From NCBI RefSeq assembly GCF_910592395.1, contig NC_088317.1, forward strand, positions 9,364,001 to 9,428,000: 64,000 bases of DNA, written 5' to 3'. Each line of letters begins with the position of its first letter. Position 1 is the stretch's first letter. The notes under the pieces were generated by a model. That model ran no database searches, was not told where the DNA came from, and was given only the letters and a program-made list of their open reading frames with translations. This DNA comes from Lineus longissimus (Eukaryota > Nemertea > Pilidiophora > Heteronemertea > Lineidae). Shown one piece after another: positions 10,325 to 22,187 of the stretch. The translations under genes and the position numbers were made by a program.

Positions 10325-11408
10325 ATATTTAGACTTCTGTCATCTGTAGACAGCGTCGTCAATCTTGTCAATAACCATGTACAGTCCTGTCCAATTTCGC
10401 TGAAGTTTTGGTGATAACCCTTTCTTCCTAACTGGTTTCCATAGCCATACAACGTCCCCAACCTTGTAAGGTGATCCGTTTCTCAATCTGTCGTATACTT
10501 TCTTCTGCCTTGACTGTGCAGTATTAAGGTGAAGTCTTACATGCTCAAAAGCACTTTCCATCTTCTCTCTTAAATCCAAAGCATATTCGGTCTCTTCTAA
10601 AGGTTGTTCTGTTTCAGGAAGTCCCATCATGACGTCAATCGGTAGGCTCACTTCTCTACCGAGCATCAGCGCATTTGGAGTTTCCCCCATATATTCATGT
10701 CTGCTTGATCTGTAGGCCATCATCAGATATGGCAAATGTTCATCCCAATCTTTCTGGTGAGCTAAGACGTGCGATGCCAGCATATTTAACAACGTTTTAT
10801 TGAAACATTCCACGACTCCGTCTGATTGTGGGTGTCCTGGCGTGCACCTAGTCTTTTCTATATCTAACAGTTTACATACTTCTGCCATAAGGAGCGACTC
10901 AAAATTTGATCCTTGATCCATATGGAACTGAAAAGCTGCTCCGAAACGGCATAAAAGTTATATAACGATTTTCTTGGCTACCGTCGCAGCTTCTTGGTTT
11001 CTGAGAGGGTAGCATTCTGTCCAGCGTTTGAAATAGTCAGTTACTACTAGAGCGAATTCAATGCCTTGGTTACTTCTCGGTAAAGGCCCAAGTATATCAG
11101 CTGCAATTCTTTCCATAGATTTACCGAAGCGGTATTTCTTCATAGGTGCTCTCCTTTTCTTGGGTGGACTCTTCCTAGATGAGCAGATGTCACAACCAAG
11201 GATGCGTCTGGTCACTTCAGATGTCATTCCATACCATGCGAACCTCTTTCTGAACTTATCTAATGTTTTCTTCACGCCAAGACGAGCTGCTGTACATACT
11301 CCGTGCAGCTGCATGAAAGCTTCATCCCTGAGATGTTTAGGTAGTAGCGTCTGCCACCAAGTTTTCTCTAAGTCGGAATCATGCCACCTCTGTTTAAGCA
11401 CTCTATCT
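10325..11408 (-). pseudogene. Ty3/Gypsy element 2: integrase and pol C-terminus
   Basis: Integrase inserts the cDNA copy into the genome. Reading leftward, the zinc region (HGVCTAARLGVKKT, then CDICSSRK) leads into the core: first catalytic Asp in AADILGPLPR, then VVTDYFKRWTE. After a stop and frame break near 10950, the second Asp is in MDQGSNFES and the third acidic residue in SDGVVECFN. The chromodomain-like or Tudor-like C-terminus has VYDRLRNGSPYKVGDVVWLW. All three acidic residues are present, unlike Gypsy 1, but the internal stop breaks the frame. Homology ends at 11408 against the resumed Gypsy 1, so reverse transcriptase, protease, gag and the 5' LTR of this element are missing. Confidence 0.85.
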
Positions 11409-12065
11409 TTAATTGTAATTTTGGCAGGGAACCACAACTTCTAATTGACCAACAATTTCCTACTGGTCAGGACTCGGAGGAAGTGAGGAACCCGGATGAG
11501 TGGATTGCCCTACACCACGCAAGAATGAGGGATGCCCAGGAGAGAGCCAGAACCAAAATAGAGGCCAAAGCATGGCGGAGGTTAGGACATCGTCCACAAA
11601 TCAATGATGATTTGCATGTGGTTGCCCGTGTATACTTAAAAAACCTTGGGATACGAGGATGCAGCAAGATCCAAGACAGGTGGATTTCCAGTCCCTATGA
11701 AGTAATAGGCAGGCCAGATCCTCAATACAATGTGTACCAGGTTGAACCTGATCTTTGAAGGGAAAGCCAGTTGTCGTCATGAGACTGAGACCAGGGATTC
11801 AGTCGGTTTCGAGCCAGAGCCTGAGTCAGATGTAGATTCTGTATCTTCCAGTTATGATATTGAGCTAGCAATAACACCAGAAGAGCCAGTCCCAGTGGCC
11901 GGGGTCAGCCAGGATGAACCAGATGAGCAACCTCATGTGGTCAGGCGATCCCAGCGTAAAGGGGCAGGTACTCATAGTAATGTCTATAACATGCCAAAGT
12001 CAATGGTAAAAACCCAAGTTACAGGAAATAAATGTGACCAGCCAGACACAGTCGGTAAGTGCTGA
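11409..12065 (+). pseudogene. Ty3/Gypsy element 1: pol C-terminus
   Basis: The plus-strand frame resumes with FGREPQLLIDQQF, the segment that normally follows the HQSTGHT motif ending the integrase piece near 7000. It continues through the post-integrase region (KIQDRWISSPYEVIGRPD, then VYQVEPD). After a frameshift near 11757 it runs to the usual charged tail (VVRRSQRKGAGTHSN) and a stop at 12063-12065. The clean resumption shows that 7009-11408 was placed inside Gypsy 1, or that the two elements were joined by rearrangement. Downstream 12066-12271 is probably untranslated Gypsy sequence. A possible polypurine tract and LTR start (ggggagtgcg then TGTGACAAC) lies at about 13266-13286, beyond the piggyBac-type insertion. 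Confidence 0.82.
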
Positions 12066-12271
12066 TGACTTGGCAGATCTAATCAGAACACAAGCTAACC
12101 TGACTCAGCTACTGTTGGGAGGTATCCCTGGTAAAAGGTAACCATGGTAACAGTAGTTCTAGATTCAGGAAACTTAGGTAGCTATAGCCAGTAGTTTAGA
12201 GTAGTCCACTGTTCAAACAGTACTCACACTACCGTAGGTATCATAGCTCGGACGTGTATGGAGACCTTTGA

Positions 12272-13152
12272 CCCATTAGGCGCCGTATCGCCCTATGCCG
12301 CCCTGTTCATTTTGTGCCGTATCGCCCTAAGCCGCCCTGAAGTTTAGAGGCCGTAATGGAATACTTGTGGCGACAACAACCAAACACCAACATCGATTCC
12401 ATGTGGCTGGCATCCTAATCATCATAATTCATGCATTTTCTTCATATGGCCGTGTGGAACGATTGAGTGTATTTTGAAATTGAAGTTCGGGTGCCCGAGG
12501 TTTGACCTAGCTTACTGCGACACAGAAATTCTATTGTAAGCATACTTTGTGTACAATTGCGAATAATCTATTGTCCATTCAAGATGTGTTGGTGAACCTT
12601 GACGAGAGTGATTATGATGCCAATTTCAAACTAAAGCAGACGATCTGTGTTTGGGTGGATCTTATCGTTGTGTAGTGATTGAGGGTGTGGTTGGGGGTGG
12701 GGGGTGGGGGGTGGGTGCCCTGACACGCCCCCAAGATAGTTAAAGGTGTTGCAGGTGCATTGTTTTGGTTTTATTCACTGTAATGATGATGAGGTGAGAT
12801 GGAGTTGGGTTAATCTGTAAGCTGTAACTATAAATGTTGCCGACATACCCAACAATTCATGCCTATACAGGCAATATCAATATGGGCACCAAAATTAAAT
12901 TTCATTTATTTTTGGTCATGGTCCGGGTCAGGGGGGTTATTTTTCACTATTTTTTAAATTTTTGAAGAAAAATATATTGTAACATGTCCATCATGTTCTA
13001 AGGATCAAAATAAATATTACTTGTAATACATCATCTCCAACTTGTTCTATCTCATTTGTGCAAAAACCAAAGCATGGTCGAAAATGTGAAAAACTGCAAA
13101 AACCTCTGAGAGAAAATCGGCATTTAATTTTAGACGTCTGGCGCCTAATGGG
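12272..13152. mobile_element. piggyBac-type non-autonomous element (TTAA family 1)
   Basis: A perfect 13-bp terminal inverted repeat, CCCATTAGGCGCC at 12272-12284 and its complement at 13140-13152, is flanked by TTGA on the left and TTAA on the right. TTAA target duplication with CCC ends is the piggyBac signature; the left copy has one substitution. The 881-bp interior has no coding potential and includes G-rich and AT-rich runs. It sits in what is probably the 3' untranslated part of Gypsy 1. Confidence 0.75.
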
Positions 13153-13277
13153 TTAAGACCGACAGTTATGGAATAATTGTCAAAATCTGTAGAAGACGGA
13201 CCGAAATTGGAGATCTCAAGACTTTAAACGATTACCGGTTGTTGTGGGCAACAACTAATTCTTGTTGGGGAGTGCGT

Positions 13278-13560
13278 GTGACAACCTAGATTAAGTATGA
13301 GTTGTTGATTTTATATCTTTCTATTTTTATGGAAGTGGTCACAGTATTGTATTTTGTGGTGCCCCCTCGAGGTTGTGAGAGATGGCGGAGACCGTCCTAA
13401 TGTTGTGACAGTCCCAACGGAGAATAACTGTAATTGGAGTCCAGGTTGTGACCAGACCGTCCCCAGGTTGTGACATTCCTAACAGAGAATAACTGTAGTT
13501 GCGGTCTATACAAACTGACAAGAAAGCTGATATGATATAGACATGATAAGGACACTGAGT
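13278..13560 (+). repeat. Possible Gypsy 1 LTR segment with a tandem duplication
   Basis: It starts TGTGACAACC after a purine-rich ggggagtgcg tract, as expected for a 3' LTR start. Within it, a unit of about 68 bases containing gttgtgaca and agaataactgta occurs twice (about 13400-13465 and 13466-13510). The right boundary and the LTR assignment are uncertain. Confidence 0.3.
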
Positions 13561-15800
13561 GACATTTATTGAAAATAAGATAATTGTAGGCCCGAAGAAA
13601 ACTTGAATATTTACATAATGAGCAGCATGAAGTATTTTGGGTTATTTACAAGAAAAGCTGCATGATGAGGACCATTAAAAAGGCAAAGGAGTGGGGCAAA
13701 ACCGCCACCACTTACTCCAAGGTAAATACATGCAATACTAATATATACCAAGTCCTCTTAAAGGGAGAGAGAGGGGGGGGGGGGAAATTGTGATATTTAA
13801 AACGTGAAGTAGCTTAGTGTAAATCTAGAGCAAGAATGATGCCCAGGAATCTGGGCCACCGAGCTTGCTCATGCTAAGGCGTGATTGGCTCCCCATGTCA
13901 CGTGAGGATGCTGGAAGAATCTGATTAGCTGACGTTAGTGCAGCTCAGCGTGCAAACTGACCTGGGAGAGCATAGTAATTAGTTATTGGCATGATAACAA
14001 CAAAGATAAAGAAAAAGCGGGAAAACTACAATAGGGCCTAGAGGGGATCCACAAATGTATTTCTCCCAATACAGGTATTAATAGAAATATGTTTTTTTTA
14101 CTGTTAGTTCATCCAAGTTTAAGCATTCATTATTAATTCTAATCATTCTGTTCTCCTCTTCTTCTCGTTTATTCCTTTCAGGTCGGCTGTGGATGGCCTT
14201 CGTGCGATCAAATCCCTCCCTGCTTTCCTCCCTGCTTTACTAATTTTATATTTCCTTCATATCGTTGCCATTTCAGACATCGGGGAAATTTCTAATTCTC
14301 TTACGACTAAAAAAATTTGGAGATAGGCTTGAAAATTAATTGCGCTGTGAGAATTTCCCAATCAGAGTGAAGTCTCACGCATGAATATCTGCGGCGCCTG
14401 AGTTCTATTACATCATAGCTTCCTAAATGCACGGATAAAGAAGACTGCCGATTTTCTTTCGGGATGTCACTATCTTCGTCCTCTTGAAATGTTTCCTATT
14501 TTTACATAGGTAATTAGGTAGAGAATTTATAAATATTATATTATTAAAACATAGTGTCCGAGGCACCCCTAGAGATATAAATTTAGAATCCCATTGGTCT
14601 TATAAATGGGTAAAGTGTGATTGAAGTTGGAAAATTATGCGCTGCCATTGCAGACGATCAAAAATTGGAATGCCGCGTTGTGCGTCAGTTCTGTCAAAAG
14701 TTTAAACCCTTGAATTATCGGTTACATCCGAATGATTCCGTGTCCAGTCTATGCCTGAAGGTTTATAGGGTCCTAATTGATACTTTAACTGGGAAATGTT
14801 GTTGTAATTTGTAAGCAAACTGACTTTTAATCGTATTGGCGTAGTTCCACCAGCTGACACCAGGTGGCGTATCAGCTGGTTTACTTGGTATCGACAACCA
14901 CAACTATAATCATGGCGGACAAATGGAACAAATTCAAGAAAATTTCTTAGGATTTGGTCATTCTTTCACAAAATCTGCGAAGTTTATTGAATCAAAGCAA
15001 TGGAAGTGTTAAAATAATTTTGTTAATAGTGTAAACTAGAGTCCTTTCCATGGTTACATGTAGTTAGATTAGGGAAACCAGGAAACCGGGAAACAACCTT
15101 TTAGCCGTACACATTTTGTTCTTTTCACACCTCAAGTATGAGGATACTCTTGGCCAGTGGTAGAATTTGGTGCGGTGACCTAGTCATGCACCGTTGTCAC
15201 AATTCTCTTGATTTGGTGGAATTACAGATCGCTTGAATCGAGGGCAACACCATGAGAACAAGCATTGCGTTGAATGTCCTCCGTCGCTGTTGGGTGTTTT
15301 TTGAAAAAGCGTAGGTTGAATCCGTGTGGTGTTGTTGGCTGTCATTGATTGAAGTTTATGGTTCAGTTGGGTGTCCCATTTTAGGGATTTCAATCATTTC
15401 AGTCTGAAATTCAGGTAGGAAATTTGGGGAGGAGTTGTAAGGTCTAATCCTTGGTAGCGTTCCTTCCAGGGGGGGGGGGGGTCATTTTGAAAATGTGGAA
15501 GAGGCATGCTCAGTTTTAAAAAGGAAATGGTGGGCAGTGGAGGGAGGTTTTATACAGTCTGTATTAAACCTCTCTGGGCAGTCTAACTTGAGACTGTGTC
15601 AGACTGTGACTGTGTCAATGGATGTTCAAACATGAAATGGTCACAATCAGACATTAAGATATGTTCTGACTATGGGGCCATCGATTTAGTATGTAAGCAC
15701 TGAGAGGGTGTATGAATTTGGGCACGAAGCAGGGAATTAGGAGGCTATTTTCGTCAATTGGGAAAACCTTTTTAGACGAGTAACAACCACGTCAAAATTA
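13561..15800. other. Unassigned sequence, no convincing gene
   Basis: I see no exon, element or RNA gene I can defend here. It contains guanine runs at about 13766-13782 and 15469-15480, a short inverted repeat around ccagctgacaccagg...cagctgg near 14847-14880, and one 65-codon ORF at 14617-14814 without recognisable motifs. It lies downstream of the kinase exon at 17193-17297 on the minus strand, so it may be intronic. Confidence 0.35.
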
Positions 15801-16840
15801 AATGAAATGGCCAGGGCCATTGTGCTCACCTCATGTGGAGGAAAGATGGATAAAGAGCATGGTCTTGTGTCATGTAGTGTTAGGTTTGATGTAGGTCCAA
15901 GCAATTACAATTTCCCCAAAATGGCCAATTTACAGTACATTCGACCTCTGTGACCTTGAAAAGTAGGTCAAATCAAAGAAGACCCGGGTGACACATTGAA
16001 TGGTTGTTAGAATTAGATGTACCTATGATATAAAATTGGTGCCAATCGGGCAAGTCATTACTAGGAATAATGGCATTTTGAAGAATTTAGGATTTGGCCC
16101 CCTCCCTGGAGGCCAAACGGCAAATCAGATCGCACCAAACTTCGATACCTGAGATCACCTGACCAAGGGGTACATGTGTACTTAATTTGTGATCAATAGT
16201 CATTGCAGTGAAGAAACGTGCCATAGTTACGGCCTGACGGCGAATTTACGCCATTTGACCTCTGTGACCTTGACAAGAAGGTCAAATTAAAAACCTGTGT
16301 GACATATACTGTATGGTGGTTAGATGTACCCATGATATCAAATTGGTGGCAATCGGGCAAGAAGTTAAGGAATAATCACATTTTTAAGGCTTTTGGATTT
16401 TGCCCCCTGGTGGTCAAGTGGTGAATCATATTGGACCAAACTTCGGTCCCTGAGATCAGCTGACTAAGGGGTAAATGTGTACCAAATTTGGTATCAATAG
16501 TCATTGCAGTTTAGAAACGTGCCATCGTCACATCCTAACGGCCAATTTACACCATTTGACCTCTGTGACCTTGAAAAGGAGGTCAAATCAAAAACCCGGA
16601 GGATGTATGATGCACCTTTGCTAGAAGTACCTACCATATTTTTTTCAAAATTTCCCGACTACTATTAAGGGAGATATTGCATATTTTCACTTTTAACGTT
16701 TGGCCCCCTGGTGGCCAAACCATGAAACGAATCGGACCGAAACTTAGTCTCCCAGGTGTCATTACATAAGGGTACATGTGTACCAAGTTTCAACTCAATA
16801 GCTCTAACAGTTACGAAACGTGCCCTGCTAACGGACGACG

Positions 16841-16896
<56 letters not shown>

Positions 16897-16952
16897 ACGA
16901 CGGACGCCACGGTATGGGATAAGCTCACCTCTGCTAAGAGGTGAGCTAAAAA
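15801..16952. mobile_element. HINE/pearl-like element, copy A
   Basis: The left end aatgaaatgg opens an imperfect palindrome (atggccagggccat) followed by gtgctcacct. The right end is a hairpin, aagctcacct...aggtgagctaa, so the two ends share a subterminal inverted motif. Between them are about four units of roughly 310 bases, each with a gacctctgtgaccttga block and a gccccctggtgg block. A GAC microsatellite (16843-16893) lies just before the terminal hairpin. Subterminal inverted repeats, internal tandem units, a microsatellite and a 3' hairpin ending in CTAA match Helentron-associated non-autonomous elements such as pearl of bivalves. A near-identical copy is at 51169-52652. Confidence 0.65.
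16843..16893. repeat. GAC trinucleotide array, short allele
   Basis: About 50 bases of pure GAC repeat, bordered by ggacgacgga on both sides, at the fixed microsatellite position of the HINE/pearl-like family. The sister copy carries about 390 bases at the same position. Confidence 0.9.
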
Positions 16953-17192
16953 GTTTACAGATCTGATGAAGCCAGAAAACAATAGGGTTCGCCGAGGTAA
17001 TTTTCTGCCAATCCGTACATTTTGGTAGCTTTAGCGATTATCTTCTGTGAGTTATCGGGTAATACAGGTTAGATCGGTAGTCATCATCAGGTAGTCTGAG
17101 AAAGATAAAATTCAGTCAAACCAATAAACCACCGACAGAGTAGTCAGTAGTTTTAAAATGTCATCATAAATGATTTCAAACATGTAACTTAC

Positions 17193-17297
17193 ATCATAAT
17201 ATTCATTATTTGCTGCAGATTTTAAGGCAGATATCCATTCCTCCATTTCCTTCCTAGACTCAGCCCCAAGAACCAAGTTCCGAAATGGTGTGATAAC
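17193..17297 (-). CDS. Diacylglycerol kinase delta/eta-type PH-domain exon (3' part)
   Basis: Exactly 35 codons, opening [18 protein letters not shown] and ending NNEYYD. This matches the last beta strands and C-terminal helix of the PH domain near the N-terminus of type II diacylglycerol kinases (delta/eta/kappa), including the invariant PH-domain tryptophan in EEWISAL. These enzymes phosphorylate diacylglycerol to phosphatidate, and the PH domain binds phosphoinositides at membranes. The minus strand has a branch-point-like CTAAC, a pyrimidine tract and CAG just before the exon, and GTAAGT just after it. Both junctions are phase 0. The preceding exon is at 54496-54576. The following exon (toward the C1 domains) was not found to the left and is probably outside the window. 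Orthology to a single vertebrate paralogue cannot be decided. Confidence 0.85.
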
Positions 17298-17394
17298 CTG
17301 CAAAACGTAAGCAGAGAGTGGTTAGCATGATGAGCATTTCCTTTTTGGTAGAAAACTTGACCCTCACGTTTCACTTCTTGTTTTGAACATATAA

Positions 17395-17575
17395 TGATAA
17401 GGCCATAGGCCGTGGTATTAACCGTATAGATATTTGGTGGTTAGGAATTCATGCTGGTTAAGAAACATGCTACATGTATAGTATATAGGTCAAATCAAAA
17501 TTTGTATGACATGTGATGTATCCTTGTTTGGAGTACCTACAATAAAAAAATATTGAAAACAAGTCACTGACTAGA
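17395..17575. repeat. HINE/pearl-like fragment
   Basis: It contains aaggccataggcc, gtatagatatttggtg and aagtcact in the same order as the left part of the element starting at 35390 (compare 35420-35580). It is therefore a truncated copy of that subfamily with no microsatellite or right hairpin. Confidence 0.5.
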
Positions 17576-17748
17576 CATAACACGATCGAGGTGAATCACA
17601 ATGTATCTATCCGAGGGCACCAGAGATTTTTCTGGTCGCACTAATCTGGTTCTGAAGTTGTGGGGTGGAGAGATAGCAGCCTGGCAGCCAAATTGGATTT
17701 TGTGTCGGCTTATCAATCGAAAGGGAAGGCCATCACATTGTAGAAGCT

Positions 17749-18006
17749 TACGGTCTGTCACTCACTCGGGTCTCGATTTTGGGGCGGAATTCAAAAACGA
17801 AGATGGCGGCCTGGTGGCCATTTTGGATTCTGGGTTGGGTCGAAAATTGATAGGGAACTTCCACTACAGTCTGGAGTTGTGCAGCGGATTGGCCCATGTT
17901 CATAGGGAACCTCCCCTACCCTCGCACATCACACCACATAAATCTAAGGTCTGTCACTCACACGGTTCTCGAGTTATGGGGCGGACTGCAAAAACGAAGA
18001 TGGCGG
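17749..18006. repeat. Two-copy internal repeat, about 200-base period
   Basis: A 60-base block starting ggtctgtcactcac and ending aaaaacgaagatggcgg occurs at 17749-17810 and 17948-18006 with a few changes. It lies in an otherwise unassigned repeat stretch between 17576 and 18139. The ORF spanning it on the plus strand (17601-18041) has no recognisable motif, and I treat it as fortuitous. Confidence 0.45.
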
Positions 18007-18139
18007 CAGCTAGGAATAACTTTTTAGTGTTTTACGGGTGAAAAAATTTGCTTACAGTTACTTGTTCATATGAGTTATCTGTTTCAATCATAAATTACAT
18101 GAATTTGACTGTTAGAATGCACCAGCAGATTTATTTCAA

Positions 18140-19835
18140 AACAAGAGGCCCAAGGGCCTGGCGCTCAGCTGAGTTAGTATCATTAATATCTTCCCGGTGT
18201 TTAGTTCATTATGCATGAAAATGGCATGCTCCATGGTATTTGATATCCTTTTGCGTTCACTACGGTACCAATGTTTTTGGTTGACATAATTATGCCACTG
18301 TTCATTCCTCAATCCTGACCATAATTTGGGTGAAATCATCGTATGAAAATATTTACCAATCATGAAGTTTATGCCATGAATGAGGATACTCATTGTCATA
18401 GCCTCGTTTACAAGTACGAAGTATTTTCCCGCGAATATTCAAAACTGCTTGGCTCCTTGCCAGTTAAATAACATGTGACTATACACAAAATAGAAAACTT
18501 TGATGGAAATTGTAAATCATTTTTTTATCTATCAGGGGAAACAAGCTGATGATGATCAAATAAATCATTCATGAGAAATCGTTTTGTTGCTGAAGCTTGC
18601 ATGACGAAGTTAATGCTAAACCTTTTCTTGTGCTCTACTGCGCCACCGTAGTTTTCTATTTAGACCAGCGATGACGTCATTTCTGGTAATTCCCTACGTT
18701 GTCCAATGAGCGCTTTTTAAAATGTGCCATTTGGTATTGTACAGTATGCAATGTATTCTTTCAGCGCTGCCAGCGCCAGTTGCCGAAGAGAATGCCGTAG
18801 CTCCCTCAATTTCCAATCAATTTTTATGGGAGTGACATTATTGTATTGCTTAGAATGTCTACTTTTTACTCATGAAAGAATCGTAGAACTAAAACATAAT
18901 AGGCGAACAGAATCATGCCGATTCACTGCACATACTGTGGGAATTCTCCACTTCAAAATACATCGGCGATGTCATCGCGAACAGAGCATGCACTTCCGAT
19001 ATCGTTTTCACAGAAATGTCGGCAAATATTCAAGAACTAATTTCTGAATTTAGTCCCTAAAGACCTTATGACTACCACTGAAACGAACTAGTGATAATAT
19101 CGCCTACCAGACTACTTTTTAAGCAGAAAATTGGGTGCTTGAGTGTCATTGAGCTCCAAGATTATTGCACATAGCGTAAACAACATGCCGCCATTTTGTC
19201 TCGGCTTCGGTATTTCGTACGCCGCTTATAATGCACCTTCTCAATTAAAACCAACATAATAAGGCCTTACATCGTTGATTGAATAGGAACACCACACAAA
19301 ACACAATAAAGTGGGGGTACAATCGATTACGAAGCTGAAGTGAACAGTGATTTATTCCTGCAGCTACTGCTTTTGTTGTGTAGCTGCCATGTTTTGAGAA
19401 CTGGCAAATAGGAGACTTCATTGATGGCTGACGTCATCGGGCGGGAATTTGAATCGGCAGAAATAATTAAAAGGCAGGTAGCGCCCTCTCCTGTTAAAAT
19501 TTTGAACTTTTTCTCAATAAAATAGATTTTCAAGAATTTTATCTTAATATTAGAGCATATTTCGACTAATTCTGCTGCTCCTAGGCCGATATAGGCCAGT
19601 TTCCTTCATGCACTCTCGCTCGCAGGAAGTAGGTCGAATGGCGACAAATTTTGTTTTGAAAGTAGAGTTTGACCAGAAGTATCCAGAAATGCAAAATTGA
19701 AGTCTCTAGGTCTTACGGTTACAAAATGTGCACCATGGGTTTAACGGACGGATGGATGGATGGATGGATGGACAGACGGACGCCACTGAACAACTTATTT
19801 GACAAGCTCGGCTGACTTAGTCAGCTGAGCTAAAA
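18140..19835. mobile_element. HINE/pearl-like element, subfamily B, full copy
   Basis: The left end is acaagaggcccaagggcct, a short palindrome, followed by ggcgctcagctgag. The right end is a hairpin, agctcggctgacttagtc...agctgagctaaaaa. A GGAT microsatellite (about 19747-19776) precedes the right hairpin, as in other members. The same left end recurs at 33434 and similar right ends close at 38990 and 46160. No coding capacity is visible; the 107-codon ORF at 18724 is repeat sequence shared with 34925-35000. Confidence 0.6.
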
Positions 19836-20663
19836 ATATTTCATGTTAGAAAATCGACAACCAATTTCTGTATTATACGTTAGTAATAGGAAAGATGATG
19901 TACCACAATAAAATACCTTTTTTTAAACACCCCCAAAAAACATGGTCCACAGCGGGCCACAATCAAGTAGACTGTGCACATGCTGTAGTTCCCCGAGTTC
20001 ACTGTTAGTAGACAAGACGTTCACATTGATCGAAGTTACTTCACGTCGTCAAGGACAATAGCGTCATGCTCCCAGATGCCTGTGCGGGCGACAACACCGC
20101 AACGATCTCCGGCGACATGGCAATTACACGATCACCGATGGCGTCACAATGCTAAACCGGCCAATACACTACGAGTCAATGAGTACAAAATTCCGTGAAC
20201 TGGGCTGGCGCAAAGCTTATTATTTTCATAAATGTTGTTGCAATACATTTACATATAAAATTTGTACGCCCAAGTAGGGGATTAATAAATAAGTCTTGCT
20301 GGCGATATATTTTACCGTTATGGGCAAAAGAGAAACCATACGACCAATCTTCATTTAGTTCCTGCCGTCGCCGCCACTATCGTTCAATAAACGTGGCGTC
20401 GGGAACCAAAATGAGGAAAAGCGTCCAAAAATCAGCCACATAACCCTATTAATGGCAGTTTCCATGTTGATGAATAGTTTTATCCCCCTAAATACGTATT
20501 GCATTGGCCCACATACACCATTCCTGTCGGTATAATTTACCTCCCTGTATGCCCTTTCTTATGGTCATGTGACACTACTTCGCACCATGATTGGTCAGCA
20601 TTGGGGATTCCCCAGGATTTTCCTTCTTCTCCTGTGGCACACACGTGGGGGAAATTCAAAATA

Positions 20664-20906
20664 ATGGCATCAAGGATTGAGTCAGCTCTGTTTGACAGGG
20701 ACCAAGACTACCTGTCCCAGCTAGTGACAACCACAATTGATGATGCTGTGGGAGAATATTCCACATTCCTTGGCCCAGGATCCCCCCTCCAGGATCAACT
20801 TGCCAGCTGTTGCCAGGAGATAAAATGCCTGGCTGGTAATGTCATGCAGCGTCATGCTCCTGGCATACATGGAAGGGTTGCTGCCTCGCGACTGCAGCTT
20901 GTACAG
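20664..20906 (+). CDS. Hypothetical exon, 81 codons
   Basis: It starts MASRIESALFDRDQDYL at an ATG in good context and reads without interruption to LQLVQ, followed immediately by GTATAT, an acceptable 5' splice site in phase 0. Composition is protein-like, with few rare codons, a balanced hydrophobic/charged mix and several cysteines (LASCCQEIKC). I do not recognise the family. Read-through past the donor becomes lysine-rich and low quality, which favours a real exon end. It lies on the strand opposite the kinase gene, inside its large intron, so it is either a nested gene or part of an unknown element. Confidence 0.35.
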
Positions 20907-21195
20907 GTATATGTTCCAATGAGGGCTAATGAAAATAAGAAAAAGGCCGCTCTCGTTAACACTTTTTATGTCAATTCAAAGTCAAGTGTAAAAAAGCCAA
21001 CACTCACTTTACATTCGACATTTGAAAAAAGGCTTAAAATAATAATATCTAATAATAAATAATTGGGCACTCACTCGCAATATGACATTCATGTTGTGTG
21101 GAGATTACCTTTTGGCTTTTATTGCCTCTATTTTGCTTTAGCTGAAACCAATAGTGTAGGACTACCTTGTCCTACTACATAATGTAGTCACCAGG

Positions 21196-21555
21196 ATGAT
21201 AAAGACCCCCACCAGGCGTTCTGGTGTAATTTCCCTTGTTACACCAAGAGAACTGTTTGCTGCAGCAGAGAAGATCCTGACAAACCGCTACTTTGGTGTG
21301 AAGTCGACCAAGAAAACGCCATCAGTTGCCTCAATTGCGTTGAACAACCTGGAGAAACTGCGGATGTTGTTCAGTTTTACTGACTTGAAGATGCCCAAGG
21401 ATGACCTATTGAAGGCCACAGGCAGGAATGGATGCATCAGCGAACTGGTTGTGACCGATTTAGAGCCACTACACATGACGTATCAAAAATATGCAATGTT
21501 ATTGACAATTAAGTTCAGCTATCAAACCAGAAACGTGTTTGGCATCCTCCAGTAA
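21196..21555 (+). CDS. Hypothetical exon-like ORF
   Basis: An ORF of about 119 codons, of which the first 95 look like real protein: SGVISLVTPRELFAAAEKIL, then KLRMLFSFTDLKMPKDDLL, then NGCISELVVTDLEPLH. A possible 3' splice site (caccag) lies just upstream, but its phase does not obviously match the exon ending at 20906, so the two may be separate. No known domain was recognised. The true right end is likely earlier than the stop, because the last 20 residues look intronic. Confidence 0.3.
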   Translation: MIKTPTRRSGVISLVTPRELFAAAEKILTNRYFGVKSTKKTPSVASIALNNLEKLRMLFSFTDLKMPKDDLLKATGRNGCISELVVTDLEPLHMTYQKYAMLLTIKFSYQTRNVFGILQ

Positions 21556-21650
21556 AATTATCTCTTCGTTCAGTAAACAGTGTTTTGTTGGCACCCGCAC
21601 AAAATGTTCATGCACGTTCACAATATTTCTGTACTTATAGTACAAATAAA

Positions 21651-21680
21651 CATATATATATATATATACATATATATAGT
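21651..21680. repeat. TA dinucleotide repeat
   Basis: About 30 bases of imperfect (TA)n directly outside the left end of the long-TIR element starting at 21685. A TA-rich site would suit an element that duplicates TA on insertion. Confidence 0.8.
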
Positions 21681-22071
21681 AATAGTCCGGGAGCCAAAGG
21701 CTGATATTTACCTGAACCTGGAAATGCCGGATGAAGTTTCTTTCTTTGCAGTTTTCAATAGTCTAGGGGATGATCAGCAAGATTCAAGAGGGTGCCCGGT
21801 GATATCCCTTGAGCGTTTTTCAAAATATGCTAATTAAGTCTGCCATTACCGAAATTTCGTTAATTGACTATATCTCAATTAACACATTGACTGCCAGGGC
21901 GAAATTTGAATTCTGACCCCAGGTGCCAAAGTTAGGTTTTTAGTGCAGTCGCTACATTAGCCCATAGAGACTACAAATGGATGGTGACGAGGTTCCTACA
22001 CCTATGTATAGTACAAAAAAGAAAGAATCGAATATACTCGTAGTTGGCACCACTGAAGGACCGTTTCCCCT

Positions 22072-22187
22072 AGTGCCAAGCTACAAGTCGTACTCTGGCA
22101 ATGGCGGAAAATTTCTACGAGTCGTAGTCTGGCCTCCTGACAGGAAGTTCTCTGCCATTGCCAGAGTACGACTCGTAGCTTGGCACT
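22072..22187. repeat. Subterminal inverted repeat of the 5-kb piggyBac
   Basis: Arms of 34 bases at 22072-22105 and 22154-22187, starting agtgccaagctaca, differ at one position and enclose a 48-base spacer. It lies 190 bases inside the left end of the transposon. It could be a transposase-binding site arrangement or an embedded fold-back fragment. Confidence 0.8.

Noticed and set aside
17601-18041. A 146-codon plus-strand gene
   Set aside because: It spans a two-copy repeat shared with repetitive DNA, has no motif, and lies next to HINE-like fragments.
18724-19047. A 107-codon ORF as a small gene
   Set aside because: Part of it recurs at 34925-35000 in another copy of the same non-coding repeat, so it is element sequence.
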